Shown: positions 44,057-54,062, counted from the first letter of the stretch. The stretch is 64,000 nt of DNA from Paulinella micropora (GCA_019918135.1 WBZZ01006565.1:1-64000); one strand, 5' to 3'. The notes: generated by a model not told the origin, from the sequence alone. Made by a program: numbers and translations.

Positions 44057-47000
44057 CTATAGCATCAGATCCAGATCCTGGACATGTGCCTCCATTGGGT
44101 CACCGGGGTCAGCCGATCCCAACGCATTGTCAGAACACCAAACAGACATAGCAGCAACAGCAACAGCAGGGGCAGATGGGGGCTGTGAAGTGCATGAAGA
44201 GCTAGATGCGAGGGTGTTAGCTGAAGAGAAGAACTCCGAGACACTACGCTGCGCTCCCGAACCCCTCTCTCTAGCCAGGACGTCCACACTGCGCGGACGG
44301 CCGCGCCGCGCAACATCAACGTCACTTGGGGGAGAGGGTGGGACAGAAGCTGATGGAACCTCAGTGAGGTCAATCACCTCCTCGCCCCCATCCTCCACCC
44401 CAAGCTCCTCCCTTTTACCCTCCCTAGCAGACCAACACTCAGACACATATGATCCAAACAACACATCCAACTTTGGAGGGGGACGCAACGCTGTAACCCC
44501 TAACAACGCAGCAAGCCTAAAGTTACTGCGGAAGCGCGACTTCCCCTGAAAAAGCTTACAAAACAATCGTGATTGATCCACAGGCGACATATTATCATCC
44601 CAACCCTGCCGCACAGAGCCCTCCCGCTCCCGCCCCAGCAACACATCCTCCACCACAACCTCACCGCCTACGACCTCACCACCCTCCTCACTCCCTCCAT
44701 CCCCCTCAGCACCCCCCACAGCCATGCCACCGAGCCTCTGCATACTCAGCAACAGCTGCTTACGTCTCCCCTCATGCATGGGGCAATCCCATAAGAAGTG
44801 CGCAAGGGACTCATTGACATCATCATGACAACAGAAGCAGCGAGGGGACATGCCACTGACCAACTTGCTGCGGTACAACCGAAGGCGGTTGTTGCAGCTG
44901 AGCAACCTTCTCCGAAGCAGATTATAATGCGCATCATCAAGGGCTACCCATCTTGGGAACTCCTTAGTTCCAAAGACTTGTCTTAGGATGACTCGCAGGC
45001 CATCAGTAAGATCGCTGCCTGCCTCTCGCTTGTCCCACATCAGTTGCTGCACCATCTTGACGTCCTGCTGAAGGGCCCACTTGTCCACAGTCGAACTCCA
45101 ACCCTCGAGGTCCTTCTCTGAGCTATTTAGGAGCTCCTGAAGCCCTTGTTGTAGATCCATTGAGTCCCTGATAGCGCCTTCGGCCTCCGCAGTCCAGTCG
45201 GATTTGACTTGAGATGCGATGACAGGAAATCGCTCCTCCGGTAGAACACGCAGCCGTCCATAGAATTTCAGTTGCGCCGCCCGCCGCAAACGCTCCGCAC
45301 TCAAAGAGCGCGCCAGAAAGAGTGTAATCCACTTGCTTGTCTTAGGGCTGATGCCGAGAATCATCCTCATGGGGCGCAGCATTGCTGCCTCCAGCTTGGT
45401 GAGCTGCGATACGGGGGCACGCCAGACATCGAAGGCGTACTTCAGCTTGGCCCCCACAAGTTGATTCCAGCACATGAGACGATACCTAGCTTGTATCTCA
45501 CCTGCATACCACAAAGAGTACCAACCTGCGGTGGCGACTTCAGTGACACGCGTAGCCCGCAGGGCCTGCTCCTTCCACTTCAGGTCGTCGGTGATAACCA
45601 CTCCCAGGTACTTGTACTGACTGGTGACACAAAGCTTCTGGCCGCGAAACCACACCACGGGCTCACCTCGCTCCCTGATACTTGGTCGTTTCGCCTTGCT
45701 CGACGTGTAAATGGGCATGATTTCCGTCTTGCCGGGCTTCAAGTTGACTTCCAGCCGGTAATCTTCCGCGAACTTGGCCACAACATTGACCATCTTCTGG
45801 AGCTCGGTGCGACTGTGAGCGATGAGGGCCACGTCGTCCGCGTATAGAAGTGCCTTGATGTCGTTCAGCCGCTTCACATCCGTGATCTTGAGGGCACTCG
45901 CCAGCCGATCACACAGCTCATCCATAAAGACGTTGAAGAGTGTGGGAGAGAGAGGGGACCCCTGTTGGACGCCTACACCCTCCAGTACTTCGGGGGTGAG
46001 TGCTCCATCAACTAGCACTTGCGACGAAGTCTGCTCGTAGCACCTGCGTAGCGTGCGCCAGAACTTGCCCCTTACACCCAGCTTCCAGAGCCTCTCAAAT
46101 AGGCCATCTCTCCAAACAGACGGGAAAGCCTTGCGTAGATCGACGAACAGGACATAAGACTCCCGCTTCTGCTGCTGACGCCCCTTCAACCTCTGCCAAA
46201 GGGTAAAGACCTGATCCGTAGTGCGACGCCCCGGGCGGAAGCCTCCCTGCTCTGGACGTAGCTTATCCGGGCCATCCACGAAGAGCGTTAGACGAGTAGC
46301 TAATAAGGACAGATACAGCTTACCAAGGCAACTAATAATCGAGATATCCCTCCAGTTGTCAGGATCCGTAGGATCCCCACCCTTGGGGATATTGACGATG
46401 ATTCCCTTGCCCCAAGCTTTTGGAGTCCTCTCGGCTTCTCGAATCCAGTTGAAGTACTGCGTTAAGTAGCCATTGATGTAGGCGCCGCCATACTTGAGCA
46501 TCTCGTTCTTCACTTTGTCCTCGCCACAAGCTTTGTGGTTATTCAGGGCACGTTGCCTTGCAAGGACCTCCTCTTGCGTGAACGGCTTGTCCAGCTCTTC
46601 GCAAGTGTCTTCACCTACTTCGTGCTCCTTCATAGCCCGGGCCACCTCATCTCTGAAGCGATCGTTCCAGTGGAACTGCCGCTTAGCTTCGGCTTCCTCC
46701 CACTCCAGCGAGCCTGCTTCTGCACAGCACTCCACCACAACAGCCGCACTTGCCGGATTTTCCCGTGGCTTCACCGAATTTTTCCGAAATTCCTCCCACC
46801 GAGCGACCTTTTCCGGCAGCGTACACGCCAGTGAGCCATCCTCCCTTTGCACCGGCGCGGAGACCTTCGTTCTGCGTGCCCCGCCAAGCCGCTTCGCGAG
46901 TAGCCAAAAGCGCTTTGAGGATTGCTCGCGTTGACATTTGACCGCTTCTTCCTGCACTTGCTTGAAGGAGGCGGACTTCTTGGCCCGAGTTGCCTTCCGA

Positions 47001-47983
47001 ATTTGCTTGCGGAGCCGTAGCCAATTCAGACGGGCTTCCGCATTCGATTCATCCCTCCTGTATGCTGCGTAGGCCTCCCGGCGCTGCTGAATGAGCTCCT
47101 TTAGCTCCCCGTCGAACCAATTGTTGGTGAAACGGGGTCGTATACATCTGGAGCCAAGGACCCGGTGCGCCGCCATTCGGAAGGACTGCGCCACTCGCTC
47201 GGTGACGTCATCTACCACCCGTTGGCTGTCGGCACCACCCAATAGGTCAAGCTCAGGCAGCTGATGCACTCCAAGCTTCTGTAGGCAATGCTGGAATACG
47301 TCATCGAACTTGTCGCGTAGATAATCCAGCGCTTGCTTCGCAGCGTGATCATTACCCGAGACACCAGCACCAATAAGCTTATCAACACGAAAGGACCTGT
47401 AAGGTTTCGCAGCCCGCTTCGGCCGGCGCTGGCCGCTCCACGTCAGTTCGGCCCATACTGCCTTGTGGTCCGTATCAAGATCATCTTCGCATACTCCGAA
47501 CTTTGCTCCAGATGCCAAGCCAGGCGACGCGCAGATGTAATCGAGGAGGTGCTTGCCTGTGCCCATGCCGCGCTGCTCACGCCGGGACCACCAGTAGGAT
47601 CCTTCCACTGGGCACGAGAAGCCGCTCAGATTTCGCAGGCCCGTAGCGACGAGGACAGCCGCGAGTCTCTTGCCGTTCTCCGAACGTACCGGTGCTCCCT
47701 TATCATCGACCTCCCCGTGCTGACCGACGATGCCCTCCTCTTTTCGGCTGCATGCCGGCCCGAGCTTCGCGTTGGCATCCGCCACCGTGACCACAAGACC
47801 TTTGGCTCCAAAAAAAGCTATAGCTGCCTGCCAGGCCGCATACGCCTCTGACGACTCTTCTTCCTGCGTTTCCTGGGGAAGTAGCCGTTGCCCACATAGA
47901 TATCCTGAGCGCCGGTAACACCCGAGGCGATACGCAGCCACACTTGCTGCCGGTGGTCGACGGGGGCTGACACCAGGTTGCAA
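44057..47983 (-). CDS. LINE1 ORF, C-terminal part: endonuclease end, reverse transcriptase, zinc finger
   Basis: 1,308 codons from the first in-frame Met, though real LINE sequence begins near residue 37 where the upstream frame joins. Residues about 40-190 are the second half of the APE endonuclease (VADANAKLG at 67-75, DTDHKAVWAEL at about 187). Residues about 480-830 are the reverse transcriptase, with NIPKGGDPTDPDNWRDISI, GFRPGRRTTDQVF, YVLFVDLRKAF and YADD at 714-717. Near the C-terminus (44,841-44,785) is C-x2-C-x9-H-x4-C (CFCCHDDVNESLAHFLWDC), the nucleic-acid-binding finger common in LINEs. The ORF closes with MEAHVQDLDLML and a TAG that already lies within the 3' tag region. The enzyme nicks the target and copies the element RNA there. 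Confidence 0.9.
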   Translation of the reverse strand: MQPGVSPRRPPAASVAAYRLGCYRRSGYLCGQRLLPQETQEEESSEAYAAWQAAIAFFGAKGLVVTVADANAKLGPACSRKEEGIVGQHGEVDDKGAPVRSENGKRLAAVLVATGLRNLSGFSCPVEGSYWWSRREQRGMGTGKHLLDYICASPGLASGAKFGVCEDDLDTDHKAVWAELTWSGQRRPKRAAKPYRSFRVDKLIGAGVSGNDHAAKQALDYLRDKFDDVFQHCLQKLGVHQLPELDLLGGADSQRVVDDVTERVAQSFRMAAHRVLGSRCIRPRFTNNWFDGELKELIQQRREAYAAYRRDESNAEARLNWLRLRKQIRKATRAKKSASFKQVQEEAVKCQREQSSKRFWLLAKRLGGARRTKVSAPVQREDGSLACTLPEKVARWEEFRKNSVKPRENPASAAVVVECCAEAGSLEWEEAEAKRQFHWNDRFRDEVARAMKEHEVGEDTCEELDKPFTQEEVLARQRALNNHKACGEDKVKNEMLKYGGAYINGYLTQYFNWIREAERTPKAWGKGIIVNIPKGGDPTDPDNWRDISIISCLGKLYLSLLATRLTLFVDGPDKLRPEQGGFRPGRRTTDQVFTLWQRLKGRQQQKRESYVLFVDLRKAFPSVWRDGLFERLWKLGVRGKFWRTLRRCYEQTSSQVLVDGALTPEVLEGVGVQQGSPLSPTLFNVFMDELCDRLASALKITDVKRLNDIKALLYADDVALIAHSRTELQKMVNVVAKFAEDYRLEVNLKPGKTEIMPIYTSSKAKRPSIRERGEPVVWFRGQKLCVTSQYKYLGVVITDDLKWKEQALRATRVTEVATAGWYSLWYAGEIQARYRLMCWNQLVGAKLKYAFDVWRAPVSQLTKLEAAMLRPMRMILGISPKTSKWITLFLARSLSAERLRRAAQLKFYGRLRVLPEERFPVIASQVKSDWTAEAEGAIRDSMDLQQGLQELLNSSEKDLEGWSSTVDKWALQQDVKMVQQLMWDKREAGSDLTDGLRVILRQVFGTKEFPRWVALDDAHYNLLRRRLLSCNNRLRLYRSKLVSGMSPRCFCCHDDVNESLAHFLWDCPMHEGRRKQLLLSMQRLGGMAVGGAEGDGGSEEGGEVVGGEVVVEDVLLGREREGSVRQGWDDNMSPVDQSRLFCKLFQGKSRFRSNFRLAALLGVTALRPPPKLDVLFGSYVSECWSAREGKREELGVEDGGEEVIDLTEVPSASVPPSPPSDVDVARRGRPRSVDVLARERGSGAQRSVSEFFSSANTLASSSSCTSQPPSAPAVAVAAMSVWCSDNALGSADPGDPMEAHVQDLDLML

Positions 47984-49170
47984 TACGGACCAAGGAAGTT
48001 AGCCACCGCGAATAGAACCCCACCCTTGCAGCGATTTTTCTCGCTGACCTCCGCAGGTTTTCCAAAAATCCGGAATCCATCCAGGCTGCATTTGGAAAGT
48101 TGCTTCTTGCCCATGCGGTGCTCCTGAGCCCCGATGACTAGCCAGCCCTCGTGCTTGTAGAATGATGCCCATTCCGCCGTGCCTACGTTGTCGTATCCCG
48201 TTTTACCCTGCCAGTTGTGACTCGCGACGAGTAGCTTGAAGCCGGTATCGAACTGCTTGGAGCGGTGCTTCTTGGCTCGTTTCCGGACCCGACGGCCGCG
48301 CTTGGCTTCCGCCCTCGTGCTGCCCCCCTCTGCAGGTGCTTGCGCAGGTAGGTCCCCCACTGCACTGGCCGCCGAATGCAGGGGCACCACATGCACATCA
48401 GCACACTCAGACACACACTTAGGTGCATCGGCAGCCAATTCCGAAGACACCACCTGCACATCATCGACACATTCTTCATGCAGAGGCAAGACGCGATATC
48501 CCGTCGCAGCTTCCTCCTTCCGGACCGCCGCTTCCCCACGCAGATGGATGCGAATAAGCCTTCGGACACGTTCCCTGTCCCTGAACCTGCGCCCAAGGGC
48601 CACATTGACCCCTCTGCCGAAGAATTTGAGATGTTTGAGTTGCTGCAACGCCGTCTGCCTGCTGTCATCGTCCTCGTAGACCAGCTCCAGGTGACGAAAC
48701 ATTCGCTGGCCTTGCCACTCCATTACCGGGACCACCAGACCAAGACCGCTCATTTTGGAGGCGATCTCCTGTAGATTGGCGCGTTCTGAGAGCCCCCAGA
48801 CAATCAGATTACGCCCGTCCTTGTCGTACCGATCTACCCGCCGGTACCGTCGAGGCGGCGGTGCCATCTGCCATATAGCGCCGCTCGCCTTATGTTGAAG
48901 CGCCGACCCGTGTGCCAGGTTTGGGGAGGAAGGATGAGGCGCAGCTAAGATAGCCTCTCCACGTGGTTCAGGAATTCCGTCATATACGCGAGCCCTCATC
49001 CTCCCATCCTGGGACATCGGGCCAGAGCCCGTCGAAGAGGCATTCCCACGGGGATTGTCCAGGTCTTCGGCGATTCTACCTTGTCCCATAAGGGCCACAG
49101 TGGTAGCTCCGTGCTTCGCGTATTTGTAATCCATTGAGAGTAGTAGACGGCCAATGTCGCTGGCCATCAC
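47818..49170 (-). CDS. LINE1 ORF, N-terminal part: RNA-binding-like region and endonuclease start
   Basis: 450 codons from ATG 49,170. Residues about 118-200 (NLIVWGLSERANLQEIASKM, then RHLELVYEDDD, then LKHLKFFGRGVNVALGRRFR) look like the RRM-type domain of LINE ORF1 proteins. Residues 290-306 are a strongly basic, nuclear-localisation-like stretch. From residue 311 the APE endonuclease begins (LLVASHNWQGKTGYDNVG), with the catalytic Glu in VIGAQEHRM (E350). The frame runs past YVGNGYFP into an unrelated tail, while the matching downstream residues (QETQEEESSEAYAAW) continue in the frame of the 44,057-47,983 ORF. This indicates one lost C in CCCC at 47,875-47,878. The inverted copy has the identical lesion. 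If intact, the protein would be about 1,700 aa, one ORF combining ORF1-like and ORF2 functions. Confidence 0.8.
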   Translation of the reverse strand: MMASDIGRLLLSMDYKYAKHGATTVALMGQGRIAEDLDNPRGNASSTGSGPMSQDGRMRARVYDGIPEPRGEAILAAPHPSSPNLAHGSALQHKASGAIWQMAPPPRRYRRVDRYDKDGRNLIVWGLSERANLQEIASKMSGLGLVVPVMEWQGQRMFRHLELVYEDDDSRQTALQQLKHLKFFGRGVNVALGRRFRDRERVRRLIRIHLRGEAAVRKEEAATGYRVLPLHEECVDDVQVVSSELAADAPKCVSECADVHVVPLHSAASAVGDLPAQAPAEGGSTRAEAKRGRRVRKRAKKHRSKQFDTGFKLLVASHNWQGKTGYDNVGTAEWASFYKHEGWLVIGAQEHRMGKKQLSKCSLDGFRIFGKPAEVSEKNRCKGGVLFAVANFLGPYCNLVSAPVDHRQQVWLRIASGVTGAQDIYVGNGYFPRKRRKKSRQRRMRPGRQL

Positions 49171-49733
49171 CGCCGCGCCTCTTTACGCCGAGGAAAGCGC
49201 CCGTCCATGCAAATAGCATCGGCGGTATCTGCAACACACACTACACGCATTTCCGCCGGTGTCACTGGACGCTGCCGCGTCGCTTCGTGCCCTTCGGCGC
49301 CCGCCAGCATCGCCAGAACCTGCCTCACGCACTACACACACTCTCCATCGCATCGCCAACGCCTCTACTCTCATGCCTTATGGACTTTCAGCTGCTCCTA
49401 ACAATACACATCATGAGGTACGGGTGTCCCCGAGTGGAGCCAGATCGGACGGCGTGCCGCTGAAACTCCTTCCCCCACGTGGGTATAGAAGGCGCGAACC
49501 TAGGGGTACCTATAGGGTCTTACAGACAAGTATAGTAATCCCAGCCGAAGCTGCTCAGTTAGAAATGCAACGGTGGAGGGTGTGAATGCATGGGGCAAGG
49601 CACGGCAACGCAGCAAGGCACTGGCAAGGCATTGGGACCGACTGAAGCCCCTCTCCAACGTGCGCTCATCATGTGTTCCAGTTAGGCAACCCCGAAGAAG
49701 CGAAGATAGGGAGGAGACAAAACCCAGATAGGA

Positions 49734-49823
49734 TGAAGATAGGATTAACATGAAGCCGAAATGGAGCCGAGTTGGAACAGGTCAACTCAGCCCCATCTCG
49801 GCTCAATGTGAATCCTATCTTCA
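49734..49823 (-). other. Long imperfect hairpin in LINE1 5' UTR
   Basis: TGAAGATAGGATT (49,734-49,746) pairs with AATCCTATCTTCA (49,811-49,823), and inner segments (GCCGA/TCGGC and GTTG/CAAC) continue the stem to an 8 nt loop at 49,775-49,782. Mirrored at about 61,674-61,763. Confidence 0.75.
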
Positions 49824-50059
49824 ACCCATCTCGGTACTGTTTCCTCCGAATGCTCACCTCAACAAGATCACCAAACCGGAACTGGAAGCCCCCAGGCATT
49901 TACCGGAAGGAAATTCGGCGAAAATGGGCTAACCAGGAAACCAGACCCAAACCAACAGCCAAGAAAAACGAGCCAACCAACAATCCAACAGACAACCCCA
50001 CAACCTGCCTGGCCGAACCCCTACCGAGTAAATGCCCAGTTGAGAGTTGCGCATATCCC

Positions 50060-50099
50060 GGTGACCGCCCTCCCCAAGCGGTCACCTTCGTGGGGAGAG
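50060..50099 (-). other. H-type pseudoknot near the LINE1 5' end
   Basis: In element sense, GGTGACCGC and GCGGTCACC form a perfect 9 bp stem whose 9 nt loop TTGGGGAGG pairs with TCTCCCCA just upstream (seven Watson-Crick pairs plus one G-T). It sits about 50 to 90 nt from the 5' end. The same structure is at 61,399-61,437 on the plus strand. It may be a structured RNA such as an internal control element or ribozyme, but I could not match a known fold. Confidence 0.65.
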
Positions 50100-50176
50100 G
50101 CCCAACCACCTCCTCTTCCCATGGAGTGCCATCTTGTGCACCCCTCCAGAAATAATAATAATAATAATAATAATAA

Positions 50177-50336
50177 TAGTGTATCTCCTGCCAATTGCTG
50201 AGCCAAAAGGCCATGTGCATCCAGTCCTCCATTCCATAAGGAAAGTCTCCACACCAATCGGTGGAATAAAGGAAGTGACGGCATAGAACATTACTCTAGG
50301 AGCTTTATACCAATCAGCCCATGGAAAGGACCGATG

Positions 50337-50338
<2 letters not shown>
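50177..50338 (-). mobile_element. Short (ATT)n-tailed element, family 5
   Basis: A 160 bp unique body between (AAT)n tracts, with ATGGAGGACTGGATGCACAT near the tail, a degenerate form of the shared tag. It is present in the left inverted-repeat arm and is replaced by a SINE (61,009-61,310) in the right arm. Confidence 0.5.
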
Positions 50339-50376
<38 letters not shown>

Positions 50377-50377
<1 letters not shown>

Positions 50378-50510
50378 TACTTCCTCTTAAGGCATACTGA
50401 TGCAGCTGATGGCACGATCCGTTTCCGGACATGAGCCTCCATGCCCTTGTTCGAGGTGCTCCATCCCCACCTAGTCAGTCTCTCGACTGATTATAGGGGC
50501 CACCGATGGA

Positions 50511-50512
<2 letters not shown>
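50377..50512 (-). mobile_element. Short (ATT)n-tailed element, family 3
   Basis: Element sense ends ATGGAGGCTCATGTCCGG, then GCATCAGTATGCC and TTAAGAGGAAGTATATT. (AAT)n lies on both sides. A near-identical copy is at 60,836-60,970 and longer diverged relatives are at 52,295 and 52,788. Confidence 0.7.
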
Positions 50513-50541
<29 letters not shown>

Positions 50542-50542
<1 letters not shown>

Positions 50543-50809
50543 GTGCTTCTCTGTCAATGGCTGATGCATTTCTGCACATGCGCCTCCATCGTCTCACCCG
50601 TGAGGGGAGTACGAAGAATTGACGATAAGCTCTAATGACACCCCCGCAAAGGCAGTTCCAACACTTCCAGACGGACCGGTATGTTGAATGAAAATACTGG
50701 TCCAGACGGACCGGTATGTTCAATGAAAATACTGGTGGCACCGACGGGAATCGAACTGGCGACAGGGCCCAGATGGTAGAACTTGACCACTGGGCTATCA
50801 CGGTGTCCA
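50542..50809 (-). mobile_element. SINE type I copy, two 35 bp units
   Basis: Complete head-to-tail copy in (AAT)n, counterpart of 60,539-60,806 in the inverted arm. Confidence 0.85.
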
Positions 50810-50810
50810 C

Positions 50811-50867
<57 letters not shown>

Positions 50868-50868
<1 letters not shown>

Positions 50869-51099
50869 GTGCTTCTCTGTCAATGGCTGATGCAAATCTG
50901 CACATGCGCCTCCATCGTCTCACCCGTGAGGGGAGTACGAAGAATTGACGATAGGCTCTAATGACACCCCCGCACGGGCAGTTCCAACACTTCCAGACGG
51001 ACCGGTATGTTCAATGAAAATACTGGTGGCACCGACGGGAATCGAACTGGCGACAGGGCCCAGATGGTAGAACTTGACCACCGGGCTATCACGGTGTCC
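50868..51099 (-). mobile_element. SINE type I copy, one 35 bp unit
   Basis: Complete 232 bp copy. It shares the variant head base (CCGGTGG) with 60,272-60,503, its counterpart in the inverted arm. Confidence 0.85.
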
Positions 51100-51128
51100 A
51101 AAATAATAATAATAATAATAATAATAAT

Positions 51129-51360
51129 AGTGCTTCTCTGTCAATGGCTGATGCAAATCTGCACATGCGCCTCCATCGTCTCATCCGTGAGGGGAGTACG
51201 AAGAATTGATGATAGGCTCTAATGACACCCCCGCAAGGGCAGTTCCAACACTTCCAGACGGACCGGTATGTTCAATGAAAATACTGGTGGCACCGACGGG
51301 AATCGAACTGGCGACAGGGCCCAGATGGTAGAACTTGACCACTGGGCTATCACGGTGTCC
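51129..51360 (-). mobile_element. SINE type I copy, one 35 bp unit
   Basis: Complete copy. The diagnostic TTGATGATAGG variant is shared with 59,996-60,227, marking the last pair of the inverted arms. Confidence 0.85.
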
Positions 51361-51398
<38 letters not shown>

Positions 51399-51399
<1 letters not shown>

Positions 51400-51665
51400 G
51401 TGCTTCTCTGTCAATGGCTGATGCATTTCTGCACATGCGCCTCCATCGTCTCACCCGTGAGGGGAGTACGAAGAATTGACGATAGGCTCTAATGACACCC
51501 CCGCAAGGGCAGTTCCAACACTTCCAGACGGACCGGTATGTTCAATGAAAATACTGGTCCAGACGGACCGGTATGTTCAATGAAAATACTGGTGGCACCG
51601 ACGGGAATCGAACTGGCGACAGGGCCCAGATGGTAGAATTTGACCACTGGGCTATCGCGGTGTCC
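51399..51665 (-). mobile_element. SINE type I copy, two 35 bp units
   Basis: Complete copy with (AAT)n on both sides. No clear counterpart in the other arm. Confidence 0.85.
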
Positions 51666-51668
51666 TAA

Positions 51669-51709
<41 letters not shown>

Positions 51710-51710
<1 letters not shown>

Positions 51711-51976
51711 GTGCTTCTCTGTCAATGGCTGATGCATTTCTGCACATGCGCCTCCATCGTCTCACCCGTGAGGGGAGTACGAAGAATTGACGATAGGCTG
51801 TAATGACACCCCCGCAAGGGCAGTTCCAACACTTCCAGACGGACCGGTATGTTCAATGAAAGTACTGGTCCAGACGGGACCGGTATGTTCAGTGAAAATA
51901 CTGGTGGCACCGACGGGAATCGAACTGGCGACAGGGCCCAGATGGTAGAACTTGACCACTGGGCTATCACGGTGTC
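51710..51976 (-). mobile_element. SINE type I copy, two 35 bp units
   Basis: Complete copy. One 35 bp unit has diverged (GGGACCGG, GTTCAGTG). Confidence 0.85.
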
Positions 51977-52000
51977 AATAATAATAATAATAGTAATAAT

Positions 52001-52269
52001 AGTGCTTCTCTGTCAATGGCTGATGCATTTCTGCACATGCGCCTCCATCGTCTCACCCGTGAGGGGAGTACGAAGAATTGACGATAAGCTCTAATGACAC
52101 CCCCGCAAGGGCAGTTCCAACACTTCCAGACGGGCCGGTATGTTCAATGAAAATACTGGTCCAGAAATAGACCGGTATGTTCAATGAAAATACTGGTGGC
52201 ACCGACGGGAATCGAACTGGCGACAGGGCCCAGATGGTAGAACTTGACCACTGGGCTATCACGGTGTCC
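52001..52269 (-). mobile_element. SINE type I copy, two 35 bp units
   Basis: Complete copy with a small insertion (CCAGAAATAGACC) between the 35 bp units. Confidence 0.85.
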
Positions 52270-52294
52270 ATAATAGTAATAATAATAATAATAA

Positions 52295-52787
52295 TACTAT
52301 ATCTGAGGCGTACTGATGCAGCTAATGGCATATCCTCAACGGACATAAGCCTCCAATACCCTTGTTCGAGGTCCTCCACCCCCCCTTGTCAGTCTCTCGC
52401 CTGATGATCGGGGCCACCGATGGAGCTCCTGAGGGCAAGACTGCACTAAGCCGAGGTTATTCCGCAGTCCCAGCAACCTCTTGCAAGACGTCACCGAATG
52501 TGCAAGTGCATACACCAAGCGCGGTTGCTAGAGCTGCCTCGAAACCCCACCCATAACAATCTGGTGTCTGCTGGGTCCTGGGCTATCAACCAGCATATGC
52601 GGAGTTTAAGATCTTTTACGCGCGCAACGACCCTCCTCCCCAGCATCTACCACCAAAGGGTATGAGTTGGCGTCACAGTTTAACGCCTTGAGGCCATTGG
52701 GCTGGAACTCTGTTTAGCAAGTGTGACTAGGTTTTTTCATCGGGATTTCCCTCAAATATGTCACAGTCAACACTTCAAGGCAGATTT
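52295..52787 (-). mobile_element. Family 3 relative, long form
   Basis: Begins on the tail side with CTATATCTGAGGCGTACTGA, shares the GCATCAGT and TGTCCGTTGAGG region with family 3, and continues about 350 bp further (towards 52,787) than the short copies. The extra sequence has no recognised coding signal. The next copy (52,788) begins where this one ends, so this may be one element inserted beside another. Confidence 0.55.
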
Positions 52788-52901
52788 ACTATATCTGAGG
52801 CGTACTGATGCAGCTAATGGCATATCCTCAACGGACATAAGCCTCCAATACCCTTGTTCGAGGTCCTCCACCCCCCCGTGTCAGTCTCTCGCCTGATGAT
52901 C
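52788..52901 (-). mobile_element. Family 3 relative, truncated
   Basis: Repeats the first 110 bp of the 52,295 copy almost exactly, then meets (AAT)n. Confidence 0.7.
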
Positions 52902-52934
<33 letters not shown>

Positions 52935-52935
<1 letters not shown>

Positions 52936-53166
52936 GTGCTTCTCTGTCAATGGCTGATGCAAATCTGCACATGCGCCTCCATCGTCTCACCCGTGAGGGG
53001 AGTACGAAGAATTGACGATAGGCTCTAATGACACCCCCGCACGGGCAGTTCCAACACTTCCAGACGGACCGGTATGTTCAATGAAAATACTGGTGGCACC
53101 GACGGGAATCGAACTGGCGACAGGGCCCATATGGTAGAACTTGACCACTGGGCTATCACGGTGTCC
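52935..53166 (-). mobile_element. SINE type I copy, one 35 bp unit
   Basis: Complete 232 bp copy in (AAT)n. Confidence 0.85.
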
Positions 53167-53373
53167 AAATAATAATAATAACAATAGTAATAATAATAAG
53201 GAAATATGATATGGGATAGGAAGCTATGGGAAAGAGAGAGAGAGAGGGAGGGAGGGAGGGAGGAAGGAAGATATGATAGGTACGAAAAGGTAATGCTCAA
53301 CAGCTAGGAACATTAAACGTGGGAGCGTTTAAGGTTTCTTCCGTTGAGGTTTGGTAAATAGTCCTATACAATA

Positions 53374-53404
<31 letters not shown>
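53167..53404. repeat. (AAT)n, (GA/GGGA)n, short unique DNA and (TA)n
   Basis: Purine-rich run near 53,233-53,270 and (TA)n at about 53,374-53,404. No gene. Confidence 0.85.
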
Positions 53405-53405
<1 letters not shown>

Positions 53406-53515
53406 GGCGGCACTCGCAAAAGCTGGAAGACACACGAGGTGACTCTCCAAGGGGGTTAGGCTAACCACACTCCGGCGGATGTGATCAACACTTAACTTAT
53501 CCCACGCTCAGGTAT

Positions 53516-53516
<1 letters not shown>
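53405..53516 (-). mobile_element. LINE2-type 3' fragment (copy 3)
   Basis: Diverged copy of the terminal 110 bp of the element at 38,116, again with (TA)n at the 3' side and (CTA)n at the truncated side. Confidence 0.75.
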
Positions 53517-53552
<36 letters not shown>

Positions 53553-53554
<2 letters not shown>

Positions 53555-53650
53555 GGCCTAGGCCTTCGATTTAATGAAGTTAAAATTTAACCTCTGGTCA
53601 TCCATACAAATCGTTAGCTCAAGAGCTATTGCTTTGACTAGATGGTGACC
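53553..53650. repeat. Short dispersed repeat R, copy 3
   Basis: AGGCCTAGGCCTTCGATTTA start and GATGGTGACC end, between (CTA)n and (AAAAT)n. Confidence 0.85.
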
Positions 53651-53659
53651 TGCTTCTCA

Positions 53660-53691
53660 AATTATTTAAAATAAAATAAAATAAAATAAAA

Positions 53692-53727
<36 letters not shown>

Positions 53728-53729
53728 TT

Positions 53730-53765
<36 letters not shown>

Positions 53766-53986
53766 TACTACTACTCCTCCTCCACCTCCTCCTCATCCTC
53801 TCCTCCTCCTCCTCCTACTACTACTACTACTACTACTACCACTACTATTACTACTACTACTATTACTACTACTACTACCAACTACTACTACTACTACCAA
53901 CTTCTTCTTCTTCTTCTTCTTCTACTACTACTACTACTACTACTACTATTTCTACTACTACCACTTACTACTACTACTACTACTAC

Positions 53987-54026
<40 letters not shown>

Positions 54027-54062
54027 AATACTAATACTAATACTAATACTAATACTACTACT
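53660..54062. repeat. (AAAAT)n, (TAC)n, (CTC)n, (TTC)n, (AAT)n mixture
   Basis: Back-to-back trinucleotide tracts with little unique sequence. Confidence 0.95.

Larger units (their letters stand above)
44044..50150 (-). mobile_element. LINE1: full-length APE-type non-LTR retrotransposon, (ATT)n tailed
   Basis: A 6.1 kb element on the minus strand with (AAT)n immediately on both sides (from about 44,017 and from 50,151), consistent with insertion into an (ATT)n microsatellite and an (ATT)n tail. From 5' to 3': about 980 bp 5' UTR with a pseudoknot and a long hairpin, an N-terminal RNA-binding-like region, an apurinic-type endonuclease, reverse transcriptase with YADD, a C-terminal CCHC-type finger, and a 3' UTR of only about 13 bp before the tail. 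The coding region contains a single apparent one-base loss in a C run near 47,875. The 5' portion is repeated inverted at 61,347-64,000. Clade assignment within APE LINEs is left open. Confidence 0.85.
47506..51360. repeat. Left arm of a large inverted duplication
   Basis: Matches 59,996-64,000 in inverted orientation with only a few substitutions in the LINE part and small indels. The coordinates sum to about 111,506 near the LINE ORF and 111,347 near 50,500. The right arm runs off the window, so the true arm may be longer. Confidence 0.85.

Noticed and set aside
50542-52269. CRISPR-like array of regularly spaced direct repeats
   Set aside because: The units are 230-300 bp with tRNA heads and (ATT)n between them, in a eukaryotic context.
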